Assembly (NCBI RefSeq): GCF_026586805.1 | Contig: NZ_JAPFHA010000006.1 | Location: forward strand, 62,001-126,000 | DNA: 64,000 nucleotides | Reading direction: 5' to 3' | From: Niveibacterium sp. 24ML | GTDB lineage: Bacteria > Pseudomonadota > Gammaproteobacteria > Burkholderiales > Rhodocyclaceae | Shown: in pieces, positions 7,012 through 15,817 of the stretch | Position numbering within the stretch: position 1 is the first letter of the stretch | Layout: each line of letters starts with the position of its first letter | Program-made: the position numbers and the translations under genes | The notes under the pieces: model-generated | The model's database searches: none | What the model saw: the letters and a program-made list of their open reading frames with translations, nothing else | Told to the model about the DNA's origin: nothing

Positions 7012-8292
7012 TCAAGCAGCAGCGACCTTGCCGAACTGGACGACGTTCCAACCCTGCCCAGACTCGCAAGCCACCAGAAAACGCCCAAGCAGGTCGAGTG
7101 CCTGGCGGCGCTCTGCCATGTAGTCATGTTGGTCATACACCGCTACCAGCCCGCCAAGGGCGTGATTCAGGCAACGCTCAGCAATCAACAGATCAACCCC
7201 CAAGGCGCCAAGTTGGCTGCGCGCGGTAGATCGCAGATCGTGTGGGGTGAATCGGCGGCAGTGCTCGCCCATCTCAGCAGCCAGCCGATTGAATGCCGCA
7301 TTGATCGCAGTCGCGGACATCGGGCGTGCACCCTCAACACCGCCGTGCCGCTTTCGGATCGGCAGTACAAAACGTGAGCCACCTGCGATCGCTTCCAGGT
7401 CACGGAACCAGCCGAGCGCCGGGTCTGACAACGGAATGACGAAGTCTTTCACCTCTTCGCCGCGCTCAGCCTCCATCTTGCGACCTTTGATGTTGGCGGC
7501 TGGAATCGTCCATTGGCGGCGCTCGAAATCGACATGGGACCACTCGGCGCCAACCAGCTCGCCAATGCGAACGCCGGTCGCCAGCAGAATGCGCAGCATC
7601 AGCCCGTTGCTTCTTCCAATGCAGTCGGCTTTGGGCAACAGGGTGCGCAGTTCGGCTTCCGTCAGCATGATGCGGGTTCGGTTGGCTTTACGAGTGCCGA
7701 TAACTGCAGACGCCTTCACATGGGCGCAGGGGTTATCGCTCATCACATGTCGGGCTACGCCGAAGGCGAACACCTCACGCAACGCGATCAAGACCAAGCG
7801 GGCTACGTGCCCCGATTTACTGGCAGCGGCTTCGACTACGTCCACCACATCCCCGCCCGACACTTCAGCGGCATGGAAGCGGCCGATTTTCGGTAGCGCG
7901 TAGTCCCTCAACTGCTGTCGGCGCCCTTTGATGGTAAGCGGCGACAGCTTGCCGGCCGCGTTCTCGAAGTACGCATCGGAAAGCCGCTGGACGGTCCATG
8001 CCCGTGCGGTTTCATTCTTGGCGCGGCGCTTCTCAACCGCAACGTCGGTGCCCTGCTGCACCTTCACCCGATACTCAGCGGCGAGCTTGCGAGCCGCCGC
8101 CAATGTGAGGTCGGGGTAGCGTCCCAGGGTGATTTCCTTCTGCGACTTGGCGCCCGCGACCCGATAGCGCAGCACCCATGATGCCGTGCCTTTTGCGGAC
8201 AGGGTAAAAGTGAGACCGTCTCCGTCCGCCTTAGCGACAGGCTTGCCAGTGGCAAGCCAATTGCGAATTTGGACATCTCTGAGGTTTCCCAT
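7012..8292 (-). CDS. int: P4-type tyrosine integrase
   Basis: The 426-residue protein has an N-terminal arm-binding (DUF4102-like) region with GLTFTLSAKGTASWVLRYR and ITLGRYPDLTLAAARK (residues 26-69), a SAM-like core-binding region, and a C-terminal catalytic domain. Expected active-site residues are R242 (GVRIGEL), H351 and R354 (HDLRST), H377 and Y386, with the usual nine-residue H-to-Y spacing. It should catalyse site-specific integration and excision of the element. The ATG at 8292 was chosen; GGAGG lies 11 bases upstream, inside a longer GTG-initiated frame. A four-copy direct repeat lies just upstream. Confidence 0.92.
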   Translation of the reverse strand: MGNLRDVQIRNWLATGKPVAKADGDGLTFTLSAKGTASWVLRYRVAGAKSQKEITLGRYPDLTLAAARKLAAEYRVKVQQGTDVAVEKRRAKNETARAWTVQRLSDAYFENAAGKLSPLTIKGRRQQLRDYALPKIGRFHAAEVSGGDVVDVVEAAASKSGHVARLVLIALREVFAFGVARHVMSDNPCAHVKASAVIGTRKANRTRIMLTEAELRTLLPKADCIGRSNGLMLRILLATGVRIGELVGAEWSHVDFERRQWTIPAANIKGRKMEAERGEEVKDFVIPLSDPALGWFRDLEAIAGGSRFVLPIRKRHGGVEGARPMSATAINAAFNRLAAEMGEHCRRFTPHDLRSTARSQLGALGVDLLIAERCLNHALGGLVAVYDQHDYMAERRQALDLLGRFLVACESGQGWNVVQFGKVAAA

Positions 8293-8335
8293 GCCCGGCC
8301 AATCCTCCGCACGCACTCAACCAGGTATCCCGCCG

Positions 8336-8390
8336 TAGCTACTCACCGTAGCTACTCACAACGCCTCTAGCTACTCACGTAGCTACTCAA
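8336..8390. repeat. Four direct repeats TAGCTACTCA upstream of the integrase
   Basis: Copies start at 8336, 8349, 8368 and 8380 (TAGCTACTCAC three times, then TAGCTACTCAA). Three of the four extend to the palindrome GTAGCTAC. They lie between the integrase start and the presumed right end of the element, where integrase or excisionase arm sites, or the integrase operator, are expected. Confidence 0.7.
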
Positions 8391-8433
8391 GAACGGCGCG
8401 CTGCCATGATACGCCCTGCGACGTACAGACAAC

Positions 8434-8471
8434 AAAAAACCCCGCAAGCACAAGGCTTTACGGGGTTTTTT
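8434..8471. terminator. Bidirectional terminator after zapD
   Basis: AAAAAACCCCG (8434-8444) and CGGGGTTTTTT (8461-8471) form a perfect stem with flanking A and T runs, so it can act in both directions. It ends the zapD operon on the minus strand. Confidence 0.85.
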
Positions 8472-8500
8472 GCGTCGTCCTGAGACGTACTGAAACAAGG

Positions 8501-9256
8501 CTAAAGGTTACAGAAAGTCAGTTCGAAATCCAGATCGGATTCGGCCTGGCGGGTGCGGGCAGCGCTGGCGGCGCCCACAAAACGGACGTTCAGGGCGTAC
8601 TTGTTCGCACTGATCTCGGGCACGAAGGCTTCGTCCTTGCCAAAGCGGATCCGCAGCATTTGCGCGCTGCGGCCACCCATCATCATCTGGAACTGCCCGC
8701 GATGCGCAACGAGGCTTTCGGGTCGGCCGCTCGCGCGCAGCAAGCGCAAGACAATCGCCAAACCTTCGCGGATCGGTGTCATCGGGCCGATCCAGGTCCG
8801 CAGATCCGCTTGCCGGATCTCGACCGGGCGGTTGAGCCAGAAGTGATACGAAGGCAGGTCGAATTCGCACACGCCGCCGGGAATCGCCGCGCGGCTGCGA
8901 ATGTTCATCAGCCATTCGTTCTCGCGCAGGTATTGGCCGATTTTTCCGGCCATCGACAGCAGTGCCGCGCTCGCATGCTCGATCTCGTAAAGTGCGCCAG
9001 AGAGCGCTTCTTCGGAAATCTCGGGGTTGTGCCGGAAGGACACCAGAATCTGACGTTGGCGCTCAAGCTCCTGCACCAGATCCACCTTCAGATCGGCGCG
9101 GCTGGCGACGTCAAGAATCTCGAAGACGCTGACCAGGGCGGTGTGATGCTCGTACGGGCCTTCAGCAAGTGTGAAGTGCAAGGCCTTGTCGAAAAGGTCT
9201 TCCAGCCGCAGCAGTGTGCGAATGCGCTCATTCAGCGGGTATTCGTAAGTGATCAC
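8501..9256 (-). CDS. zapD: Cell division protein ZapD
   Basis: ZapD (DUF1342) is a cytoplasmic protein that bundles FtsZ filaments and stabilises the Z-ring. The 251-residue length is typical. The N-terminus YEYPLNERIRTLLRLEDLF is characteristic, followed by a helical region (SVFEILDVASRADLKVDLVQ) and a C-terminal beta region with CEFDLPSYHFWLNR and RLLRASG. It follows coaE by about 80 bp in the same direction, a common betaproteobacterial order. yacG, often next, is not seen because the mobile element begins there. Confidence 0.92.
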   Translation of the reverse strand: MITYEYPLNERIRTLLRLEDLFDKALHFTLAEGPYEHHTALVSVFEILDVASRADLKVDLVQELERQRQILVSFRHNPEISEEALSGALYEIEHASAALLSMAGKIGQYLRENEWLMNIRSRAAIPGGVCEFDLPSYHFWLNRPVEIRQADLRTWIGPMTPIREGLAIVLRLLRASGRPESLVAHRGQFQMMMGGRSAQMLRIRFGKDEAFVPEISANKYALNVRFVGAASAARTRQAESDLDFELTFCNL

Positions 9257-9335
9257 TGCGCGATTCCGGCGTCCGGTAGTTGTTGTCTGAAACGCGAAAC
9301 TTGAGAAAGTGCTTTAAATCATAGCAGGGAATTTG

Positions 9336-9971
9336 TCACGAATGCCGCGCCACGCTTGATCCTTGGGCACGATAGCGGCAATCGAGCGCATCGACTTGAG
9401 TGTGCAGCGCAGCAAGGTCGCCACTGTTGTCGATCAGGTCATCCGCAATCGAGCGGCGCTGTTCGCGCGTTGCCTGAGCAGCCATGATCGAGGCCACCTG
9501 TTCGGCACTCAGGCCGCTGCGGCGAACGACGCGCTCGATCTGCAAAGCTTCGGGGATATCGACCACGGCAATGCGATCGCAACGGGCACGGTAGGTGCCT
9601 GACTCGAACAGCAAGGGCACCACCAGCACCAGGTAGGGGGCGGCATGTGCGGCGCCGATCTGTGCATCGCTTTCCGCACGGATCAGCGGATGCAGGATCG
9701 CCTCAAGCCGCTGGCGCGCGGCCGGGTCCGAAAAGGCCAGCGCCCGCATCGCGGCGCGATCCAGGGCTCCGTCTGCAGCGATGACCTCATCGCCAAACTC
9801 CGCCCGCAGGGCATCGATCGCCGCGCCATGCGGTGCAGTCAGCTGGTGCGCAATCTGATCGGTGTCGACAAGCGCGGCGCCCAAGGCCGCGAAACGCGCG
9901 GCCGCGGCGCTCTTGCCGCTGCCGATGCCCCCGGTCAGCCCGACCACGAAGGGGCGGTTACGCGAGGTCAT
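9336..9971 (-). CDS. coaE: Dephospho-CoA kinase
   Basis: CoaE phosphorylates the 3'-hydroxyl of dephospho-CoA, the last step of coenzyme A synthesis, in the cytoplasm. The 211-residue protein has the P-loop GGIGSGKS (residues 14-21), the DTDQIAHQL substrate segment, PLLFESG of the CoA-binding region and DDLIDNSGD near the C-terminus. Its ATG overlaps the stop of the SPOR-domain gene by four bases, so the two are probably translationally coupled. Confidence 0.95.
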   Translation of the reverse strand: MTSRNRPFVVGLTGGIGSGKSAAAARFAALGAALVDTDQIAHQLTAPHGAAIDALRAEFGDEVIAADGALDRAAMRALAFSDPAARQRLEAILHPLIRAESDAQIGAAHAAPYLVLVVPLLFESGTYRARCDRIAVVDIPEALQIERVVRRSGLSAEQVASIMAAQATREQRRSIADDLIDNSGDLAALHTQVDALDCRYRAQGSSVARHS

Positions 9972-10732
9972 CGCGCCGGCGGGCAGCTGCTGCGCGGCGC
10001 ATTGGGCACTTTGGCTGAGGTGTCGCTCGAAAATCCGGCAAGCTGATCTGCCGGCCCGGTAATCTCAAGCTTCACACTCGTCGCCTCGCGGGTTTCGATA
10101 CGCGCGCTGCGCACCCCCTTCGCCTTGAGGGATTCGAGCGCCCGGTTGGCCGATTCCTCGCTCTTGTAGAGTCCAAGCGAAATCGCGTTCTGATTGGCAC
10201 CGGCATCCTTGACGATGAAATAGTCCGACACGCCAAGCCCACGCAGTTCCTCAGCCTTCTTGTCGGCCGAAGCGCGATCCGGCTGCGGGGGCAGATGCAC
10301 CCACCATGATGAGGTACCGGTCACGGTTTGCTCGCGCGCCTTGAAATTGCTCTCTTTGGCACGCAGGCTGATCGCTTCGGCCTGGACTTTCGACAAGCCG
10401 CTCCAGCTCACGCAAGCCAGCGCCAACGGTTTGGTGGCTGGGGCTGGCACGGCCTCAGCGCCACTCGCCGCGGCCGCGGGATCAGGCTCGCTCGCCGCCG
10501 CCTGCGGTGCAGGTTCCGGCTCGCTCTGCGCCGCCTCCGCCGCAGCGGCGGCTTGCTCCGGTTTGGCGGAATCGTCGCCGTAGCCAACGACCTTGAGCTT
10601 TTCCGGGTGCAACTGGCTCGACAAGCGCTCGGGTTCGCCGCCCGGCGCCGTGTTGAAACCGACCAGGTTGAGCCAGCCAAAGACGATGTTGGCTGCGACC
10701 AAGAAGAAAAAGAGTGGGCGAAGGGTTTTCAT
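9968..10732 (-). CDS. SPOR-domain inner-membrane protein
   Basis: The 254-residue protein has one N-terminal membrane helix (LFFFLVAANIVFGWLNLVGF), a long linker rich in A, P, E and S (about residues 45-115), and a C-terminal SPOR-like domain with WWVHLPPQPDR, DYFIVKDAG and ISLGLYKSEESANRALESLK. SPOR domains bind denuded peptidoglycan glycans and localise proteins to the septum, which fits the neighbouring zapD. The ATG at 10732 is preferred to an upstream TTG. The last 20 residues are basic and lie beyond the domain. Confidence 0.8.
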   Translation of the reverse strand: MKTLRPLFFFLVAANIVFGWLNLVGFNTAPGGEPERLSSQLHPEKLKVVGYGDDSAKPEQAAAAAEAAQSEPEPAPQAAASEPDPAAAASGAEAVPAPATKPLALACVSWSGLSKVQAEAISLRAKESNFKAREQTVTGTSSWWVHLPPQPDRASADKKAEELRGLGVSDYFIVKDAGANQNAISLGLYKSEESANRALESLKAKGVRSARIETREATSVKLEITGPADQLAGFSSDTSAKVPNAPRSSCPPAR

Positions 10733-10775
10733 GGTGCGCAATTATCGCAGGAAGCCAGGCACAGAGGATCAGCCA

Positions 10776-12410
10776 TCAGAAGGTGTAGATCAGCAATCTG
10801 TCGGGCTGACGTTGCTTCAAGCGCGCAGCAATTCGCTCAGCCGCCGCAACCCCGCGCGCGTGCGCTTCCTCGAAGACTGAAAAGCCACTGACGTCGGCGT
10901 GCGCGAACTGGAGCAGGCCATCGCCTTGGGCGAACCAATGGCGGCCGCGAGCGGTCAGGAACCCGGGCAGCGGCTTGGCCATGGCGTGGCCGTAGCGCAC
11001 ACAGTCAATCCTCTCCACCGAATCAATCAGATCGGGATAGGCCGGCGCCAGCTCGGCAAGCGCCATCCGCGCCCAGTGCTCGCGGCCAAGTTCAAGCAAG
11101 CGTCGCCTGAGCGCCGGCGTCGGCGCGCCGGTCAAAGCGTGGTACCAAGTCCAGACCGTTGGCGCCTGAGCCGCCGACAGCGCCTGATGAGACGCATCGA
11201 CAAATCCGAGCGACCGACTTCCGTAGATCACGTTATCCCAGGCTCGAGGGACGCCAGGCGCCTCCCTCGGTGATCGGGCAATGCTCAATTGCGCCATGAC
11301 CCATGGCGCGTAGTCGATTGAACGCGCGTGATCCTGCGCCGCGTCTGGGAGCCCCTCAATCACGCGCGGCGCGATGAACAAGGGCGCCGCCCAGATGACC
11401 GACTTGGCGTCGTAGACGTCCAGACTCCCCGTCCGCGAATCTTCCACCTCAACGCGCCAGCCGTGCTTCTCTTTTGAAACGCGCCGCACTGCGCGGTCGG
11501 TACGAATACGATCGCCGGCAAGGCGCGCGAGCCCCGCCGTCAACCAGCCATTTCCGCCCGGTGTCGTCAGTACGACGTCGTCGGCACTCGCCTCCGCTTC
11601 GCCATCACGCGACGCGAAATAGTGGATGCCCGCCCACGCGCTGACCTCGTGCAGACCAGCCCCGTAGTCGTCGCGGCAGGCATAGTCGGCATACCAAAGC
11701 AGGGGCGCGGCATCAAACCCCTGTTTCGCCAGCCAAGCAGCGAAGGTGAGCCCGTCAAGCGCGAGAAGATCAGCATCACGCACGCTTTGCCCCATGGGCA
11801 GGCAGAAGCCCTTGCCGCCTCCCCGGTTCTGCTTGAATTCGCCCATCAGAGCCAGGAAGCGCTGCATTTGCGCCCGCTCACTGCGCGTGAGGCCGGCGTC
11901 GGGGATGATCCCGTCCTGCCATTGTCCGAATCGAAACAAGCGCTCCAGTGGCGCAGCGCAAAGCAGCGTCTCCGCGTAACGGGGGCGCGCCACATATGGG
12001 TCGCCCTCGATCGCGCCAAGTTCGGCGAGCAGCCGACGCAAGGTCACGCTCTCGCGGGTCGGCAAGGGAAGATAGTGCGCACCGAGTGGAAACTCGGACA
12101 CCGCATTCCGAGCCGCCTGTGCATTTCCGCCCGGCGCGGCTCCCATCTCGCAGACAAGCCAATCGTCGACGCCCTGTGCTGCAAGCCACCAGGCCGCCGA
12201 CAATCCGCCCACGCCCGCGCCAACAACGAGCACATCAAGCGAACCGCGCGCGCGCACCTTCCCCTGCGGCGTCCAAGCATCCCGAAGTCGATGACCGAGC
12301 AGCGGATCCGGGCCCAGCCAGCTGCCTGGCGGCGTGTCCCGCCTTGGCTGCCCTGAGCACGCGAGGAGGGGCGCCAACACCATGGCCCCCAAAAGATCGC
12401 GTCTATCCAC
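10776..12410 (-). CDS. Exported FAD/NAD(P)-binding amine-oxidase-like protein
   Basis: The 544-residue protein has a Rossmann dinucleotide-binding motif, VLVVGAGVGGLSAAWWLAAQ, at about residues 60-80, followed by an acidic residue and GGNAQAARN, typical of flavin-containing amine-oxidase and phytoene-desaturase-like enzymes. The N-terminus has DRRDLLG, a hydrophobic stretch and LLAC, which reads as a twin-arginine signal with a lipobox, so it may be a folded, flavin-loaded lipoprotein. The start codon is GTG. The substrate cannot be inferred. It lies between rplQ and the SPOR gene with no obvious functional link. Confidence 0.78.
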   Translation of the reverse strand: MDRRDLLGAMVLAPLLACSGQPRRDTPPGSWLGPDPLLGHRLRDAWTPQGKVRARGSLDVLVVGAGVGGLSAAWWLAAQGVDDWLVCEMGAAPGGNAQAARNAVSEFPLGAHYLPLPTRESVTLRRLLAELGAIEGDPYVARPRYAETLLCAAPLERLFRFGQWQDGIIPDAGLTRSERAQMQRFLALMGEFKQNRGGGKGFCLPMGQSVRDADLLALDGLTFAAWLAKQGFDAAPLLWYADYACRDDYGAGLHEVSAWAGIHYFASRDGEAEASADDVVLTTPGGNGWLTAGLARLAGDRIRTDRAVRRVSKEKHGWRVEVEDSRTGSLDVYDAKSVIWAAPLFIAPRVIEGLPDAAQDHARSIDYAPWVMAQLSIARSPREAPGVPRAWDNVIYGSRSLGFVDASHQALSAAQAPTVWTWYHALTGAPTPALRRRLLELGREHWARMALAELAPAYPDLIDSVERIDCVRYGHAMAKPLPGFLTARGRHWFAQGDGLLQFAHADVSGFSVFEEAHARGVAAAERIAARLKQRQPDRLLIYTF

Positions 12411-12475
12411 CGGGCGTCACTCGATAACCGACCGCCGCGGAGCGCCCCTTCAAGGCGCCAGCATCGATACAGAAC

Positions 12476-12504
12476 GACAAAAGGCCGGGGTTGCCCCCGG
12501 CCTT
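12476..12504 (-). terminator. Intrinsic terminator after rplQ
   Basis: AAGGCCGGGG (12481-12490) pairs with CCCCGGCCTT (12495-12504). The minus-strand transcript continues into UUGUCG. It closes the alpha operon. Confidence 0.8.
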
Positions 12505-12546
12505 CTCTATCGTGCTAACCAACTCGAACAACGAGCCAGCTACCGA

Positions 12547-12939
12547 TCACGCCTCAGCGACGACTTCGCCTTCGGTCGCTTCCGGTCGATCGACCAGTTG
12601 CACCAGAGCCATCGGCGCATTGTCACCAACGCGGAAACCACACTTCAGAATACGAAGGTAGCCACCGTTACGGTTCGCAAAGCGCGGGCCCAGGTCGTCA
12701 AAAACCTTGACGACCATCTCGCGATCACGCAGGCGATCAAACGCCAGGCGACGATTCGCAAGACTCGGCTTCTTGCCCAAAGTGATGATCGGCTCCACCA
12801 CACGACGAAGCTCTTTCGCCTTGGGCAGCGTTGTCTGGATAACCTCAAAACGCAGCAGTGCGTTTGAAAGGTTGCGCAGCAGCGCCTGACGATGGGCGCT
12901 GGTGCGGTTCAGCTTGCGAAGACCGTTACGGTGACGCAT
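12547..12939 (-). CDS. rplQ: 50S ribosomal protein L17
   Basis: L17 sits near the polypeptide exit tunnel of the large subunit. The 130-residue protein begins [20 protein letters not shown], the family signature, and has the L17 core plus a short acidic tail ([11 protein letters not shown]). It is the last gene of the alpha operon, 35 bp after rpoA, and is followed by a terminator. Confidence 0.97.
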   Translation of the reverse strand: MRHRNGLRKLNRTSAHRQALLRNLSNALLRFEVIQTTLPKAKELRRVVEPIITLGKKPSLANRRLAFDRLRDREMVVKVFDDLGPRFANRNGGYLRILKCGFRVGDNAPMALVQLVDRPEATEGEVVAEA

Positions 12940-12974
12940 TTTCGTATTCCTCTTTCAGTCTGGCCTGGTGACGA

Positions 12975-13958
12975 TCAACCGAGCTTCTCGAGCCCGGCCG
13001 GCGGCCAGTTTTCCAGCTTCATGCCAAGGGTCAGACCACGCGAAGCGAGGACTTCCTTGATCTCGTTAAGTGACTTACGACCAAGATTCGGGGTCTTCAG
13101 CAATTCAGTTTCCGTCCGCTGAATCAGGTCGCCAATGTAATAGATGTTCTCAGCCTTCAGACAGTTCGCGGAACGGACCGTCAACTCAAGATCATCCACC
13201 GGGCGCAGCAAGAGCGGATCAACCGTCGTCTTCTGCACCGGTGCTTCGGTCGCAGTCACGGTCGGGCCGAGGTCGGTGAAGGCCTCAAGCTGATCACGCA
13301 ATACACCCGCCGCATAACGAACAGCTTCTTGCGGATCGACCGCGCCGTTGGTCTCGATATCCATCACCAAGCGATCAAGGTCGGTACGCTGCTCGACACG
13401 AGCCGCCTCAACCTGATAGCTCACACGGCGAACAGGACTGAAGGACGCGTCCAGCACGATCCGCCCGATGACTTTCGCCTCGGCGTGAGCAGGACGCATG
13501 TTGCCAGGAACGTAGCCACGCCCCTGTTCAACCTTCAGATGCATCTCGAGCTTGCCGCCAGGAGCCAAATGCGCGATCACATGATCAGGATTGATGATCT
13601 CGACATCGTGACTCGTTTCAATATCCTTGGCCGTGACAACACCTTCACCGCTCTTGGACAGCTTCAACGAGGCCTCGGTACGATTGTGCAGCTTGAAAAC
13701 AACGCCTTTCAGGTTCAAGAGAATGTCCACGACATCCTCACGAACCCCATCAAGCGTCGAATACTCGTGCAGCACGTTCTCGATCTGGACTTCCGTCGGC
13801 GCATAGCCTGGCAACGACGACAGGAGAATCCGTCGCAACGCGTTGCCCAAGGTATGCCCGAACCCGCGCTCGAACGGCTCCATCACGACCACGGCATGAA
13901 CCGGTGATACGCTCTGAACGTCGATGATGCGCGGCTTCAGAAGAGTGTTGCTTTGCAT
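12975..13958 (-). CDS. rpoA: RNA polymerase alpha subunit
   Basis: Alpha dimerises to nucleate polymerase assembly, and its C-terminal domain contacts UP elements and activators. The 327-residue protein has the N-terminal domain ([17 protein letters not shown] near 40-55) and the C-terminal domain with [15 protein letters not shown] and [16 protein letters not shown]. The start [10 protein letters not shown] was chosen over an ATG ten codons earlier because it matches the family's N-terminus. It lies between rpsD and rplQ, the standard alpha-operon order. Confidence 0.97.
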   Translation of the reverse strand: MQSNTLLKPRIIDVQSVSPVHAVVVMEPFERGFGHTLGNALRRILLSSLPGYAPTEVQIENVLHEYSTLDGVREDVVDILLNLKGVVFKLHNRTEASLKLSKSGEGVVTAKDIETSHDVEIINPDHVIAHLAPGGKLEMHLKVEQGRGYVPGNMRPAHAEAKVIGRIVLDASFSPVRRVSYQVEAARVEQRTDLDRLVMDIETNGAVDPQEAVRYAAGVLRDQLEAFTDLGPTVTATEAPVQKTTVDPLLLRPVDDLELTVRSANCLKAENIYYIGDLIQRTETELLKTPNLGRKSLNEIKEVLASRGLTLGMKLENWPPAGLEKLG

Positions 13959-14003
13959 GGGCAATCCTTCGTGTGGGGGTGCGCCCACTGGCGCACCATG
14001 CCA

Positions 14004-14633
14004 TTAACGCGAGTACAGTTCGACGACCAAACCTTCGTTGATCGAGGCCGACAATTCCGCGCGCTGCGGATAGGCCTTGAACGTGCCCTTGCCTTCCTTG
14101 GCGCTGACTTCCAGCCACTCCGGGAAGCCGCGCTGTTCAGCCGCTTCGAGCGCGGCCTTTACACGCAAGTGGGCACGGGTCTTGTCAACCAGTTGCACCA
14201 CGTCACCCGGACGAAGCGAGTAGGACGGGATGTTGACGCGCTTGCCATTGACCAGCACGCCGTTATGGCGGACCACTTGACGAGCCTCAGCGCGAGAAGC
14301 ACCGAAACCCATGCGGTAAGCAACGGCATCCAGGCGGCCTTCCAGCAATTGCAGGAGGTTCTCGCCGGTCTGGCCCTTGCGACGATCCGCTTCCGAATAC
14401 ACGCGACGGAACTGGCGCTCAAGCACACCATAGATGCGACGGATCTTCTGCTTTTCACGCAGTTGGACGCCATAGCCGGAAAGGCGCTGGCCGGACTTCT
14501 GACCATGCTGACCCGGAGCGTACGCACGACGCTCAATGGCGCACTTATCGGTGAAGCACTTTTCCCCTTTTAGGAAAAGCTTCTCGCCTTCGCGGCGACA
14601 CTGACGGCACTTGGCATCAAGATTACGAGCCAC
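14004..14633 (-). CDS. rpsD: 30S ribosomal protein S4, zinc-binding form
   Basis: S4 nucleates assembly of the 30S body and, in enteric bacteria, represses the alpha operon. The 209-residue protein keeps four cysteines near the N-terminus (C9, C12, C26, C31) in a C-X2-C-X13-C-X4-C pattern, so it is the zinc-binding form. The S4 RNA-binding domain ([20 protein letters not shown]) follows. It lies between rpsK and rpoA. Confidence 0.97.
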   Translation of the reverse strand: MARNLDAKCRQCRREGEKLFLKGEKCFTDKCAIERRAYAPGQHGQKSGQRLSGYGVQLREKQKIRRIYGVLERQFRRVYSEADRRKGQTGENLLQLLEGRLDAVAYRMGFGASRAEARQVVRHNGVLVNGKRVNIPSYSLRPGDVVQLVDKTRAHLRVKAALEAAEQRGFPEWLEVSAKEGKGTFKAYPQRAELSASINEGLVVELYSR

Positions 14634-14645
14634 GTTAGAACTCCT

Positions 14646-15035
14646 TTAAATGCGACGCTTTTTCGGCGGACGGCAGCCGTTATGCGGAATCGGCGTGATA
14701 TCGGTGATCGAGGTCACCTTGATGCCGAGCGCATTGAGCGCACGCACCGACGACTCGCGACCCGGTCCAGGACCAGTGATTCGGACCTCAAGATTCTTGA
14801 TGCCACATTCCACCGCAACTTTGCCGGCTTGATCCGCGGCAACCTGGGCTGCGAACGGCGTGCTCTTACGCGAGCCCTTGAAGCCAGCGCCACCAGCCGT
14901 TGCCCACGACAACGCATTGCCCTGGCGATCGGTGATCGTAATGATCGTGTTATTGAACGAAGCGTGAACGTGGGCGATGCCCTCGGCCACATTCTTCTTG
15001 ATTTTCTTGCGAACCTTCGCAGCGGTCTTAGCCAT
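14646..15035 (-). CDS. rpsK: 30S ribosomal protein S11
   Basis: S11 lies on the platform of the small subunit near the E site. The 129-residue protein contains [18 protein letters not shown], the [14 protein letters not shown] segment, and the conserved C-terminus [12 protein letters not shown]. It is 14 bp after rpsM and 12 bp before rpsD. Confidence 0.97.
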   Translation of the reverse strand: MAKTAAKVRKKIKKNVAEGIAHVHASFNNTIITITDRQGNALSWATAGGAGFKGSRKSTPFAAQVAADQAGKVAVECGIKNLEVRITGPGPGRESSVRALNALGIKVTSITDITPIPHNGCRPPKKRRI

Positions 15036-15049
15036 TACTCAGCCTCTGA

Positions 15050-15412
15050 TTATTTCTTGCCAGCGATCGGCTTACGCGGTCCCTTGCGGGTACGCGCATT
15101 CGTGCGGGTGCGTTGGCCACGAAGCGGCAAGCCGCGACGATGACGAACACCGCGGTAGCACCCCAAGTCCATCAGTCGCTTGATGTTCATCGTCACTTCG
15201 CGACGCAGGTCGCCTTCGACGGTAAACTTGCCGACCTCATCACGCAGCCGCTCCATCTCGGCTTCGGTCAGATCCTTGACCTTGGTCGTGCGCGCCACTC
15301 CCGCAGCGTCACAGATCTTCTGTGCGCGGGTGCGGCCGATACCGAAAATTGCTGTGAGCGCAATTTCCGAGTGCTTATGGTTCGGGATGTTAACCCCAGC
15401 AATACGGGCCAT
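15050..15412 (-). CDS. rpsM: 30S ribosomal protein S13
   Basis: S13 is in the head of the small subunit and contacts the large subunit and P-site tRNA through its basic tail. The 120-residue protein begins [20 protein letters not shown] and ends with the basic [18 protein letters not shown] tail. It starts the alpha operon in the E. coli scheme, 48 bp after rpmJ, but no terminator separates it from the spc genes here. Confidence 0.97.
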   Translation of the reverse strand: MARIAGVNIPNHKHSEIALTAIFGIGRTRAQKICDAAGVARTTKVKDLTEAEMERLRDEVGKFTVEGDLRREVTMNIKRLMDLGCYRGVRHRRGLPLRGQRTRTNARTRKGPRKPIAGKK

Positions 15413-15460
15413 ACGATTACCCCAAATACGCTAAACGTGTTATTCCGAAAGCGCGGGGCA

Positions 15461-15574
15461 TCAGCCCTGGCGCTGCTTGTGACGCGGGTCTTCGCAGATC
15501 ACGCGCACAACACCCTTGCGACGGATGACCTTGCATTTCCGACAGATCGGTTTCACCGAAGCCTGAACTCTCAT
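15461..15574 (-). CDS. rpmJ: 50S ribosomal protein L36, zinc-binding form
   Basis: This 37-residue protein begins [20 protein letters not shown] and has the zinc ligands C11, C14, C27 and H32 of the canonical form. It is short and easily missed. It sits between infA and rpsM, the usual place at the end of the spc operon. Confidence 0.95.
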   Translation of the reverse strand: MRVQASVKPICRKCKVIRRKGVVRVICEDPRHKQRQG

Positions 15575-15596
15575 GATTCGCTCCTAATTTCCAAAA

Positions 15597-15815
15597 CTAT
15601 TTGGCCCGGAAGACGATGCGACCCTTGGTCAAATCGTAGGGCGTCAGCTGCACCGTGACCCGATCACCCGCAAGGATGCGTATGTAATGCATACGCATCT
15701 TGCCGGAGATGTGCCCCAATACGACATGCCCATTTTCGAGCTTTACCTTAAACGTCGCATTCGGCATGGTTTCAAGCACCTCGCCGAACATCTCGATGAC
15801 GTCTTCCTTGCTCAT
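15597..15815 (-). CDS. infA: Translation initiation factor IF-1
   Basis: IF-1 binds the 30S A site during initiation. The 72-residue protein is a single S1-like OB fold with [20 protein letters not shown]-type family sequence, [17 protein letters not shown], and a [14 protein letters not shown]-terminus. Its ATG lies two bases after the secY stop, so it is likely coupled to it. Having infA between secY and rpmJ is common in betaproteobacteria and differs from E. coli. Confidence 0.97.
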   Translation of the reverse strand: MSKEDVIEMFGEVLETMPNATFKVKLENGHVVLGHISGKMRMHYIRILAGDRVTVQLTPYDLTKGRIVFRAK

Positions 15816-15817
15816 CC

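Larger units (their letters stand above)
1..8430. mobile_element. Integrated phage-satellite-like element, left end outside the window
   Basis: All genes here run leftwards and are unlike the housekeeping genes to the right: a P4-type integrase at the right edge, two Mor-family activators, three AlpA-like regulators, duplicated small cassettes and a capsid-like protein. No replication, terminase, portal or tail gene is visible, so a complete prophage is not supported by what is shown, though more genes may lie to the left. The right boundary is put between the integrase start (8292) and the zapD terminator (8434-8471). No tRNA target is seen, so the att site is undefined. Satellite, prophage remnant and genomic island are all possible readings. 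Confidence 0.75.

Noticed and set aside
8336-8390. CRISPR array
   Set aside because: Repeats are only 11 bp with 1-8 bp between them, and no cas gene is present.
8293-8500. tRNA or tmRNA fragment as integrase target
   Set aside because: No acceptor, T-loop or CCA sequence is present; only the repeats and the zapD terminator are found.
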